Made by a program: the position numbers and the translations under genes
In this document: positions 19,836 to 32,400 of the stretch, in pieces
Layout: every line of letters starts with the position of its first letter
Position numbering within the stretch: the first letter of the stretch is position 1
NCBI GenBank assembly: GCA_949126835.1
Contig: OX421495.1
Location: 2,679,508 to 2,743,507, forward strand
Direction: 5' to 3'
Source: Anisus vortex
Taxonomy: Eukaryota; Mollusca; Gastropoda; Planorbidae
DNA length: 64,000 nucleotides
Notes under the pieces: model-generated
The model's database searches: none
Told to the model about the DNA's origin: nothing
Seen by the model: the letters and a program-made list of their open reading frames with translations, nothing else

Positions 19836-22800
19836 CAAGAAAAAGCGTTACGCTTCTTGTGAATAAATTATTGGTGAAATTTCTTTAATTTCATGTTTGT
19901 ATTAATGAAATTAATGTTTTATTATGTGATAACTGTGAGAATGTATATATTTCATATGTACACTTTTGTAATTACCGAGCGGTAAAGGTAGAAGCAAAAA
20001 ACAATAACTGGGGTTCATAAACTTAATAAAGGTTTAAAAAAAAAAAGGTTTGGGAACCACTCCGTCAGTAGGTTAGAGGGAACCGCTCCGTCAGTAGATT
20101 AGAGGGAACCGCTCCGTCAGTAGATTAGAGGGAACCACTCCATTAGTAGATTAGAGGGAACCACTCCATTAGTAGATTAGAGGGAACCGCTACGTCAGTA
20201 GGTTAGAGGGAACCGCTCCGTCAGTAGATTAGAGGGAACCACTCCGTTAGTAGATTAGAGGGAACCGCTCCGTCAGTAGGTTAGAGGGAACCGCTCCGTC
20301 AGTAGATTAGAGGGAACCACTCCGTTAGTAGATTAGAGGGAACCGCTCCGTCAGTAGATTAGAGGGAAGCAGTCCGTCAGTAGATTAGAGGGAACCGCCC
20401 CGTCAGTAGATTAGAGGGAACCTCTCCGTCAGTAGATTAGAGGCAACCGCTCCGTCGGTAGATTAGAGGGAACCACTCCGTCAGTAGATTAGAGGGAACC
20501 GCTCCGTCAGTAGATTAGAGGGAACCGCTCCGTCAGTAGATTAGAGGGAACCACTCCGTTAGTAGATTAGAGGGAACCGCTCCGTCAGTAGGTTAGAGGG
20601 AACCACTCCGTCAGTAGATTAGAGGGAAGCAGTCTGTCAGTAGATTAGAGGCAACCACTCCGTCAGTAGATTAGAGGGAACCACTCGGTCAGTAGATTAG
20701 AGGGAAGCAGTCTGTCAGTAGATTAGAGGGAAGCAGTCTGTCAGTAGATTAGAGGGAAGCAGTCTGTCAGTAGATTAGAGGCAACCACTCCGTCAGTAGA
20801 TTAGAGGGAAGCAGTCTGTCAGTAGATTAGAGGGAACCACTCCGTCAGTAGATTAGAGGCAACCACTCCGTCAGTAGATTAGAGGGAAGCAGTCTGTCAG
20901 TAGATTAGAGGGAACCGCCCCGTCAGTAGATTAGAGGGAAGCAGTCTGTCAGTAGATTAGAGGGAACCGCCCCGTCAGTAGATTAGAGGGAAGCAGTCTG
21001 TCAGTAGATTAGAGGGAAGCAGTCTGTCAGTAGATTAGAGGGAACCACTCCGTCAGTAGATTAGAGGGAACCACTCCGTCAGTAGATTAGAGGCAACCAC
21101 TCCGTCAGTAGATTAGAGGGAAGCAGTCTGTCAGTAGATTAGAGGGAAGCAGTCTGTCAGTAGATTAGAGGCAACCACTCCGTCAGTAGATTAGAGGCAA
21201 CCACTCCGTCAGTAGATTAGAGGCAACCACTCCGTCAGTAGATTAGAGGGAAGCAGTCTGTCAGTAGATTAGAGGGAACCGCCCCGTCAGTAGATTAGAG
21301 GGAAGCAGTCTGTCAGTAGATTAGAGGGAACCGCCCCGTCAGTAGATTAGAGGGAACCACTCCGTCAGTAGATTAGAGGGAACCGCTCCGTCAGTAGGTT
21401 AGAGGGAACCGCCCCGTCAGTAGATTAGAGGGAAGCAGTCTGTCAGTAGATTAGAGGGAACCACTCTGTCAGTAGATTAGAGGCAACCACTCCGTCAGTA
21501 GATTAGAGGCAACCACTCCGTCAGTAGATTAGAGGGAAGCAGTCTGTCAGTAGATTAGAGGGAACCACTCCGTCAGTAGATTAGAGGCAACCACTCCGTC
21601 AGTAGATTAGAGGGAAGCAGTCTGTCAGTAGATTAGAGGGAACCGCCCCGTCAGTAGATTAGAGGGAAGCAGTCTGTCAGTAGATTAGAGGGAACCGCCC
21701 CGTCAGTAGATTAGAGGGAACCACTCCGTCAGTAGATTAGAGGCAACCACTCCGTCAGTAGATTAGAGGCAACCACTCCGTCAGTAGATTAGAGGCAACC
21801 ACTCCGTCAGTAGATTAGAGGCAACCACTCCGTCAGTAGATTAGAGGGAAGCAGTCTGTCAGTAGATTAGAGGGAACCGCCCCGTCAGTAGATTAGAGGG
21901 AAGCAGTCTGTCAGTAGATTAGAGGGAACCACTCCGTCAGTAGATTAGAGGGAAGCAGTCTGTCAGTAGATTAGAGGGAAGCAGTCTGTCAGTAGATTAG
22001 AGGCAACCACTCCGTCAGTAGATTAGAGGCAACCACTCCGTCAGTAGATTAGAGGGAAGCAGTCTGTCAGTAGATTAGAGGCAACCACTCCGTCAGTAGA
22101 TTAGAGGGAAGCAGTCTGTCAGTAGATTAGAGGCAACCACTCCGTCAGTAGATTAGAGGGAAGCAGTCTGTCAGTAGATTAGAGGCAACCACTCCGTCAG
22201 TAGATTAGAGGCAACCACTCCGTCAGTAGATTAGAGGCAACCACTCCGTCAGTAGATTAGAGGGAAGCAGTCTGTCAGTAGATTAGAGGCAACCACTCCG
22301 TCAGTAGATTAGAGGCAACCACTCCGTCAGTAGATTAGAGGGAAGCAGTCTGTCAGTAGATTAGAGGGAAGCAGTCTGTCAGTAGATTAGAGGGAAGCAG
22401 TCTGTCAGTAGATTAGAGGCAACCACTCCGTCAGTAGATTAGAGGCAACCACTCCGTCAGTAGATTAGAGGGAAGCAGTCTGTCAGTAGATTAGAGGGAA
22501 GCAGTCTGTCAGTAGATTAGAGGGAAGCAGTCTGTCAGTAGATTAGAGGCAACCACTCCGTCAGTAGATTAGAGGCAACCACTCCGTCAGTAGATTAGAG
22601 GGAAGCAGTCTGTCAGTAGATTAGAGGGAACCACTCCGTCAGTAGATTAGAGGCAACCACTCCGTCAGTAGATTAGAGGCAACCACTCCGTCAGTAGATT
22701 AGAGGGAAGCAGTCTGTCAGTAGATTAGAGGGAACCACTCTGTCAGTAGATTAGAGGCAACCACTCCGTCAGTAGATTAGAGGGAAGCAGTCTGTCAGTA

Positions 22801-25800
22801 GATTAGAGGGAACCGCCCCGTCAGTAGATTAGAGGGAAGCAGTCTGTCAGTAGATTAGAGGGAACCGCCCCGTCAGTAGATTAGAGGGAAGCAGTCTGTC
22901 AGTAGATTAGAGGGAACCGCCCCGTCAGTAGATTAGAGGGAACCACTCCGTCAGTAGATTAGAGGCAACCACTCCGTCAGTAGATTAGAGGGAACCGCCC
23001 CGTCAGTAGATTAGAGGGAACCACTCCGTCAGTAGATTAGAGGCAACCACTCCGTCAGTAGATTAGAGGCAACCACTCCGTCAGTAGATTAGAGGCAACC
23101 ACTCCGTCAGTAGATTAGAGGGAAGCAGTCTGTCAGTAGATTAGAGGGAACCACTCCGTCAGTAGATTAGAGGCAACCACTCCGTCAGTAGATTAGAGGC
23201 AACCACTCCGTCAGTAGATTAGAGGCAAGCATTCTGTCAGTAGATTAGAGGGAACCGCCCCGTCAGTAGATTAGAGGGAAGCAGTCTGTCAGTAGATTAG
23301 AGGGAACCACTCCGTCAGTAGATTAGAGGCAACCACTCCGTCAGTAGATTAGAGGCAACCACTCCGTCAGTAGATTAGAGGGAAGCAGTCTGTCAGTAGA
23401 TTAGAGGGAACCACTCCGTCAGTAGATTAGAGGCAACCACTCCGTCAGTAGATTAGAGGCAACCACTCCGTCAGTAGATTAGAGGGAAGCAGTCTGTCAG
23501 TAGATTAGAGGGAACCACTCTGTCAGTAGATTAGAGGCAACCACTCCGTCAGTAGATTAGAGGGAAGCAGTCTGTCAGTAGATTAGAGGGAACCGCCCCG
23601 TCAGTAGATTAGAGGGAAGCAGTCTGTCAGTAGATTAGAGGGAACCGCCCCGTCAGTAGATTAGAGGGAAGCAGTCTGTCAGTAGATTAGAGGGAACCGC
23701 CCCGTCAGTAGATTAGAGGGAACCACTCCGTCAGTAGATTAGAGGCAACCACTCCGTCAGTAGATTAGAGGGAACCGCCCCGTCAGTAGATTAGAGGGAA
23801 CCACTCCGTCAGTAGATTAGAGGCAACCACTCCGTCAGTAGATTAGAGGCAACCACTCCGTCAGTAGATTAGAGGGAAGCAGTCTGTCAGTAGATTAGAG
23901 GGAACCACTCCGTCAGTAGATTAGAGGCAACCACTCCGTCAGTAGATTAGAGGCAACCACTCCGTCAGTAGATTAGAGGGAAGCAGTCTGTCAGTAGATT
24001 AGAGGCAACCACTCCGTCAGTAGATTAGAGGCAACCACTCCGTCAGTAGATTAGAGGGAAGCAGTCTGTCAGTAGATTAGAGGGAACCACTCCGTCAGTA
24101 GATTAGAGGCAACCACTCCGTCAGTAGATTAGAGGGAAGCAGTCTGTCAGTAGATTAGAGGCAACCACTCCGTCAGTAGATTAGAGGCAACCACTCCGTC
24201 AGTAGATTAGAGGGAAGCAGTCTGTCAGTAGATTAGAGGCAACCACTCCGTCAGTAGATTAGAGGCAACCACTCCGTCAGTAGATTAGAGGCAACCACTC
24301 CGTCAGTAGATTAGAGGGAAGCAGTCTGTCAGTAGATTAGAGGGAAGCAGTCTGTCAGTAGATTAGAGGCAACCACTCCGTCAGTAGATTAGAGGCAACC
24401 ACTCCGTCAGTAGATTAGAGGCAACCACTCCGTCAGTAGATTAGAGGCAACCACTCCGTCAGTAGATTAGAGGGAAGCAGTCTGTCAGTAGATTAGAGGG
24501 AAGCAGTCTGTCAGTAGATTAGAGGCAACCACTCCGTCAGTAGATTAGAGGCAACCACTCCGTCAGTAGATTAGAGGGAAGCAGTCTGTCAGTAGATTAG
24601 AGGCAACCACTCCGTCAGTAGATTAGAGGCAACCACTCCGTCAGTAGATTAGAGGCAACCACTCCGTCAGTAGATTAGAGGGAAGCAGTCTGTCAGTAGA
24701 TTAGAGGCAACCACTCCGTCAGTAGATTAGAGGCAACCACTCCGTCAGTAGATTAGAGGCAACCACTCCGTCAGTAGATTAGAGGGAAGCAGTCTGTCAG
24801 TAGATTAGAGGCAACCACTCCGTCAGTAGATTAGAGGCAACCACTCCGTCAGTAGATTAGAGGGAAGCAGTCTGTCAGTAGATTAGAGGGAAGCAGTCTG
24901 TCAGTAGATTAGAGGCAACCACTCCGTCAGTAGATTAGAGGCAACCACTCCGTCAGTAGATTAGAGGGAAGCAGTCTGTCAGTAGATTAGAGGCAACCAC
25001 TCCGTCAGTAGATTAGAGGCAACCACTCCGTCAGTAGATTAGAGGCAACCACTCCGTCAGTAGATTAGAGGCAACCACTCCGTCAGTAGATTAGAGGGAA
25101 CCACTCCGTCAGTAGATTAGAGGCAACCACTCCGTCAGTAGATTAGAGGCAACCACTCCGTCAGTAGATTAGAGGCAACCACTCCGTCAGTAGATTAGAG
25201 GGAACCACTCCGTCAGTAGATTAGAGGCAACCACTCCGTCAGTAGATTAGAGGCAACCACTCCGTCAGTAGATTAGAGGGAAGCAGTCTGTCAGTAGATT
25301 AGAGGCAACCACTCCGTCAGTAGATTAGAGGCAACCACTCCGTCAGTAGATTAGAGGGAAGCAGTCTGTCAGTAGATTAGAGGCAACCACTCCGTCAGTA
25401 GATTAGAGGCAACCACTCCGTCAGTAGATTAGAGGGAAGCAGTCTGTCAGTAGATTAGAGGGAACCACTCCGTCAGTAGATTAGAGGCAACCACTCCGTC
25501 AGTAGATTAGAGGCAACCACTCCGTCAGTAGATTAGAGGGAAGCAGTCTGTCAGTAGATTAGAGGCAACCACTCCGTCAGTAGATTAGAGGCAACCACTC
25601 CGTCAGTAGATTAGAGGGAAGCAGTCTGTCAGTAGATTAGAGGGAAGCAGTCTGTCAGTAGATTAGAGGCAACCACTCCGTCAGTAGATTAGAGGCAACC
25701 ACTCCGTCAGTAGATTAGAGGGAAGCAGTCTGTCAGTAGATTAGAGGGAACCGCCCCGTCAGTAGATTAGAGGGAAGCAGTCTGTCAGTAGATTAGAGGG

Positions 25801-28800
25801 AACCACTCCGTCAGTAGATTAGAGGGAAGCAGTCTGTCAGTAGATTAGAGGGAACCGCCCCGTCAGTAGATTAGAGGGAAGCAGTCTGTCAGTAGATTAG
25901 AGGGAACCACTCCGTCAGTAGATTAGAGGGAACCACTCCGTCAGTAGATTAGAGGGAACCACTCCGTCAGTAGATTAGAGGGAACCACTCCGTCAGTAGA
26001 TTAGAGGCAACCACTCCGTCAGTAGATTAGAGGGAAGCAGTCTGTCAGTAGATTAGAGGGAACCGCCCCGTCAGTAGATTAGAGGGAAGCAGTCTGTCAG
26101 TAGATTAGAGGGAACCACTCCGTCAGTAGATTAGAGGGAAGCAGTCTGTCAGTAGATTAGAGGGAAGCAGTCTGTCAGTAGATTAGAGGGAACCGCCCCG
26201 TCAGTAGATTAGAGGCAACCACTCCGTCAGTAGATTAGAGGGAAGCAGTCTGTCAGTAGATTAGAGGGAACCGCCCCGTCAGTAGATTAGAGGCAACCAC
26301 TCCGTCAGTAGATTAGAGGGAAGCAGTCTGTCAGTAGATTAGAGGGAAGCAGTCTGTCAGTAGATTAGAGGGAAGCAGTCTGTCAGTAGATTAGAGGGAA
26401 CCACTCCGTCAGTAGATTAGAGGGAACCACTCCGTCAGTAGATTAGAGGGAAGCAGTCTGTCAGTAGATTAGAGGGAAGCAGTCTGTCAGTAGATTAGAG
26501 GGAACCACTCCGTCAGTAGATTAGAGGGAACCACTCCGTCAGTAGATTAGAGGGAACCACTCCGTCAGTAGATTAGAGGGAAGCAGTCTGTCAGTAGATT
26601 AGAGGGAAGCAGTCTGTCAGTAGATTAGAGGGAAGCAGTCTGTCAGTAGATTAGAGGGAACCACTCCGTCAGTAGATTAGAGGGAAGCAGTCTGTCAGTA
26701 GATTAGAGGGAAGCAGTCTGTCAGTAGATTAGAGGGAAGCAGTCTGTCAGTAGATTAGAGGGAACCACTCCGTCAGTAGATTAGAGGGAACCACTCCGTC
26801 AGTAGATTAGAGGGAAGCAGTCTGTCAGTAGATTAGAGGGAACCACTCCGTCAGTAGATTAGAGGCAACCACTCCGTCAGTAGATTAGAGGGAACCACTC
26901 CGTCAGTAGATTAGAGGGAAGCAGTCTGTCAGTAGATTAGAGGCAACCACTCCGTCAGTAGATTAGAGGGAACCACTCCGTCAGTAGATTAGAGGCAACC
27001 ACTCCGTCAGTAGATTAGAGGGAACCACTCCGTCAGTAGATTAGAGGGAAGCAGTCTGTCAGTAGATTAGAGGCAACCACTCCGTCAGTAGATTAGAGGG
27101 AAGCAGTCTGTCAGTAGATTAGAGGGAAGCAGTCTGTCAGTAGATTAGAGGGAAGCAGTCTGTCAGTAGATTAGAGGCAACCACTCCGTCAGTAGATTAG
27201 AGGGAAGCAGTCTGTCAGTAGATTAGAGGGAAGCAGTCTGTCAGTAGATTAGAGGGAAGCAGTCTGTCAGTAGATTAGAGGGAAGCAGTCTGTCAGTAGA
27301 TTAGAGGGAACCACTCCGTCAGTAGATTAGAGGCAACCACTCCGTCAGTAGATTAGAGGGAAGCAGTCTGTCAGTAGATTAGAGGGAACCGCCCCGTCAG
27401 TAGATTAGAGGCAACCACTCCGTCAGTAGATTAGAGGGATTTTTTGACAAGTTTGTGATTCCGTTCTAATATTCATAACGTCGCACTTTGAAAAAAAAAA
27501 TACGATTGAACCACATATAAACAATAAGGGAAGATGATAAGGGGTGATTCTTACATCCAGTTATGTATATGTATGTGTCGTGTATGTGTGTCTGTGTGTG
27601 TGCTACATATAATACCTGTACTGTTTGAAAGGAAACAGATGGCTATATGAGTAAACAAGGAATAATTCCTCTTCCCCACGAGAATTAAATTTATTATAAA
27701 AAAACAACACAAGTATAAACTATCAAACAATCATCAAAGGGAAAGAATGCGCATAGGAAGTGGGGGAGACCCGTTATTGGTGAAGAAAGAGAAAGTCACA
27801 TCTGTCGGCAGGAAATAAACATTCCTGAAGATAAACTAAGTTGTGAAAAGTGAGCAGAATTAAGGGCATAATGGAAGATGGGTGAGTGAAGGGAGGGGGG
27901 GTTGAAAACACAAACTTACCCGCGTCATTCAAAACACGTGAGTTCATTTCCAACTCACCCTAGCCCCACACCAGGCCTCTGAGGTTTAGTCAGAAAAAAA
28001 TTCACAGTTCTTGGAATCGTGTCTCCGTGCCAATGGCAGGTGTCTGGCGCCCCCCCCCCCCCACACACCACACCCCACACACCACACCCCACACACCACA
28101 CCCCACACCCCACACACCACACATCACACACCACACACCACACACCACACACCACACACCACACACCACACATCACACACCACACACCACACATCACACA
28201 CCACACATCACACACCACACACCACACACCACACACCACACATCACACATCACACATCACACACCACACATCCACACATCACCTACAGCATAACGTCGGC
28301 ATCCACACCCAACCCACTTTTCTATCCCAACATGCCAACTAAGAGTGTCTACAAAAAAAGGAAAACCGTTCAAGTGTTACAAGGTGGTTTCGTGGGAATG
28401 CGATTTCACGTCTGCTCACTCTACACATGCAAGAAAGTACAAGTAAGGAGTTGGGGTGTGGGGTGGGGGGGGGGTTCCTTTCTAGCACATTGCAGTGTTC
28501 GTGAGTACTTCACATGGGCGTCGCCAAAAGATGTGAAGGGAGAGGGGAGTAGGGGCTCAATACTATAGGCATAAACACAGTTTAAAGTAAGAAAATTTGG
28601 GGTTGTTCACACGATTGCCTCAATGGAGCTATTTGTTGTAAAAAAAAAAAGTACTCTTCGGACCGAGTCGATCCACAGTTTCTGTGGCCACGGCATACTA
28701 AGTGATTGTGTGGCCCGCACACCGAACAGCCGCCTTTACTTTACCCCAACTAAGGTCAGGTACCCACCAGAGCTTGGTAGAGTCAGGGACACCCTTCAGA

Positions 28801-29401
28801 CCCGGGAAAAAAATCCTAGCCTTCACCAGGATTCGAACCCACGACCTTCGGCCACTGTGCCCTCCCCCCTTCTCCAAATGAATCTATTGTTGTGCAGACT
28901 TCATATTTGTTTTGACTATATACTCTAATGTCGCGGTATTCGTCAACTCTGAACAGAACTGTGACATCGTCTGCAACGAGCTATTTATTTCTTCTTGTAT
29001 TTTTAGTGTAGTATTCCGCCCAGAGATGTAGTGGAATATGAAGAGGTGTGGGAGGGGAGGGGTCAGCGAAAAGGGTGTAAGCAGTAGAGGTTATACTGGT
29101 TGTAAGCCCGCCCCCTACCGATTTCTTGCACTCCATTAGGCCAGTGATATACAGGTCAGACGGAATACACCGCAGCTTATTAGTAATATGCAATCGGAAA
29201 ATCCCGTATTTAAAAATAGATCAGACTATACTATAGTAAACAGATTATTAATTTAAAAAAAATGTTTTATTCACAAAATAGAAAAAAAATATATAAAAAA
29301 TATTTTAGTGTTTTGATAATAAATTGCAAAATTAATTTTAGCAGCTGTATTTCTAGTATATGTCTGACTAACGTCAGATCTCTGTTAAACAGAATGAAAA
29401 A

Positions 29402-29467
<66 letters not shown>

Positions 29468-32400
29468 ACGGGGAGGGGGAGGACAGTGATAATTGATCCA
29501 GTTTCACATTATCAAACCAAGACTCTACGAAAACCTTTTTGTCACCTTAAACCAGGTCACCACCACCAGCACCTCCCCCCCCCCCCCGCCGAGCGTTTTG
29601 GTGACTAGCGCGGCCCGCTTCTTTCAAACTTTTAACAACGTCCTCTGGGGGAGCAAACGGTATCGTCACCACCACCAACACCACCCCACTCCCTTGTCCG
29701 CTTATTGTCCCTTCACGTCCCTGGAGAAATCTTCTGGACCTGGCTGCAGCAGACGTTTTGAAATTATCCCCCCCCCCCCCCTCTAGTAGAAGCAGCCACC
29801 ATTTAGGAGCTTAAAACTTTGACAGGAAAATTATCTCCCCTTCTAGTAGTAGCTGCATTTAAAATTGTGGAGCTTAACTTTGACAAAGGTAAAAAAAAAA
29901 ACCCAAACTAAAACAAGATTATACTGAAAGTTATGAGGACTGCTAGAGAATAAAGTCTTAATACTTTTTACTACGTAATATTATACGAAGCCGGCTGGTC
30001 TTGCGGGTTTGTACATTAGACTGTCCACAAAATGGGGCCCCGGGTTCTAGCCCTCTTGCCGCCGACCAACCCCTGAAACTCGGTGTTGATGTGTTAAGGG
30101 AGGGGGGAGGGGGCACTTTACTGCCTTGAGTAGAAAAAGAAACCACTTCCTCACCAACCCTTTCTTAAGTGAACGACCCACTTAATACTCCACAAGTGGT
30201 TTTGACATCTTCTAGAAATAAAATCTAAAGTTACTGTCTGCACACTCAACCAACACAGTCCAGTTATGGGAGGGTCTACATAACCTTGATATGGCGCATC
30301 TATGACCTATGACCTTTGACAATAATAATATAAATGCAACTGTAGAAAGAAAACATGCGATGTTTCTAATATCTTATCTTATACATTACAGACGCTCCTT
30401 TTATAAAGAAGATTATTGCGTCCTACGCTCATCCGTGGTCCGAGTCTAGTCTTGCATTTTTATTAATGTTTTAAATGATGTTATGTTACTGGTTTTCCTG
30501 GCTTGTTCAGGCAACCCATTCCATGCCCGAATGCCACTCGGGAAGAAAGAGTAGGCCTACTTATATGCATTTGTTCTGGCATTAAACTATTAAAAAGTAT
30601 CCCGTCGGACTGAATTGAACTGGTGGAGGCTAGGATTTTTTACCAGGACTTGAGGGTGTCCATGACTCTACCCAGCTTTGATGTTACCCCCATTAGTTGT
30701 GGTAAATTTAAGGCGGCTGAGCATTGTGCTGGCCACTCATTCCCTTGTATGCCGTGGCCAAAGAAACTGGTGAACGTTGCTTCAACAACCAGATAATCAG
30801 TTTGGTCCGAGGGTACTTCACTTTTTTTTCCCTTTTCACTAAAAGGAAGGCAATATTATGTATAAAACGTGTGCCGAAGTCTATAATTAGCCTACGGGTT
30901 ATTTCGTCCACGGTGCACCAAGGGTCAAAGTGACACCCACTTATTATTAGACCTGCAGCAGCGTCACTAAGCAAACCAGAACAAAAAGCCAAAGACAACA
31001 TCCCACTTGACCCACTTAACGCCAAGCCCTAGCTAGACTCTGTAACCGGTGGACCTATTGTTAACCCTTCCTGTACCGACCTACTTTCTATCTATGATCT
31101 TCAGTCCCGCTATATACGCGCCCGGGACTGTAAGGGTTAAAACAAGTTCAAGTGACTGCAGTCAGGACAAATTTAGATCATCCAGAGGGCGCAACCCACG
31201 TTTTGAAAAAAAAAAAAACACTTCCGGAAACAACGCAGGCAGACGTTGAAAACAAAATGTCGGATAGGTTATTAGTGCGCATGTTCTGCATAATATAAAG
31301 TCGTGCCTTTGTAAATTTTATATATAAAAAAAGTTTTTTTTAGAGCATGCTTAATGTTTTGAGAAAATCTCTAATGAAACACGAATCCTATCGACCGGCG
31401 TCTCTGGCCGCACAATCCCATAATACCACCGCACATTCCCATACACACGAGCGTGTTTGCTAATACACACACAAACCAGAAATTTTTTAGGATCTGAAGA
31501 CCGGACCATTCTTTGTTAGCCTTTTTTTAATTTTAGCATATTAAATTGTGTTTAGCGTCATGCTTAGCACTTAGCACACACGCACGCACTCAAAATGCAC
31601 TTCTATACAGTGATTTGGGAGGGGAAGGGTGGAGCTAATCTAGCCAGAACAGAAAGTTGCCAGAGAGACCCATTGACCTAGTTAGACCGTATTCTATGAA
31701 GATACCACGTGGGCTACAGCTATAGTAAAATATATACATAACAAAAAATTTTACTACTAAAACTACAACCGTACTATTTCAACAGCTGGAAAAAGTCAAC
31801 AAGCCGAAAAGGTCTCTGAATGTCAGGGTCACGTCCGCTGACCCGCTTTTCATCGTGCGTGCGGGAAGGAGCGACTGCGCACGCGCCAACAGGCTCACGT
31901 GACAACAGGTTTCCATCTTTTTTTTCCTAACATAGGTTTTTGCATGACGCGCAATGATGACCTTGTGGAGGGGGGGGACCGCTCGATATAGGATGGGAAA
32001 AAAAGTTACTCAACCGTGAAGTTGTGTGTTTATGCGTATTGAATTGTATCAGGGGCGTCCGATGGTAAAGAAACACAATCTCAGGTGGGAGGCCCGCATA
32101 TATTTACACAAAGTAGAAGTTGGTGAATTTGATATTGAGTTTTTCTAACGTTGATTACAGATCTAAATTATCACCCTTTGCAATAAATATAAAATCTTAA
32201 GCCGCGCAAGATTAGCCTCCCCCTTTTGAATCACTGCAGTGAAAATGCACCCGCGAAGTTAGGTTTCGTGAAAACCACCCGAGTTAATTCCCCTGGATGG
32301 CCTTCACTCCAGCCGGGGGGGTGGGTGGGGTGGGGGGCATTTTTCCAATACAGAAGCCAACATTTGTGGTGGGGGGGGGGGGGGTAATTCCCATTGTCCC

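Noticed and set aside
20052..27439. CRISPR-like array
   Set aside because: Units are contiguous 26-mers without unique spacers, in a eukaryotic intron.
28011..28568. 185-codon His/Thr/Pro frame
   Set aside because: Encoded by the CACACCA microsatellite.
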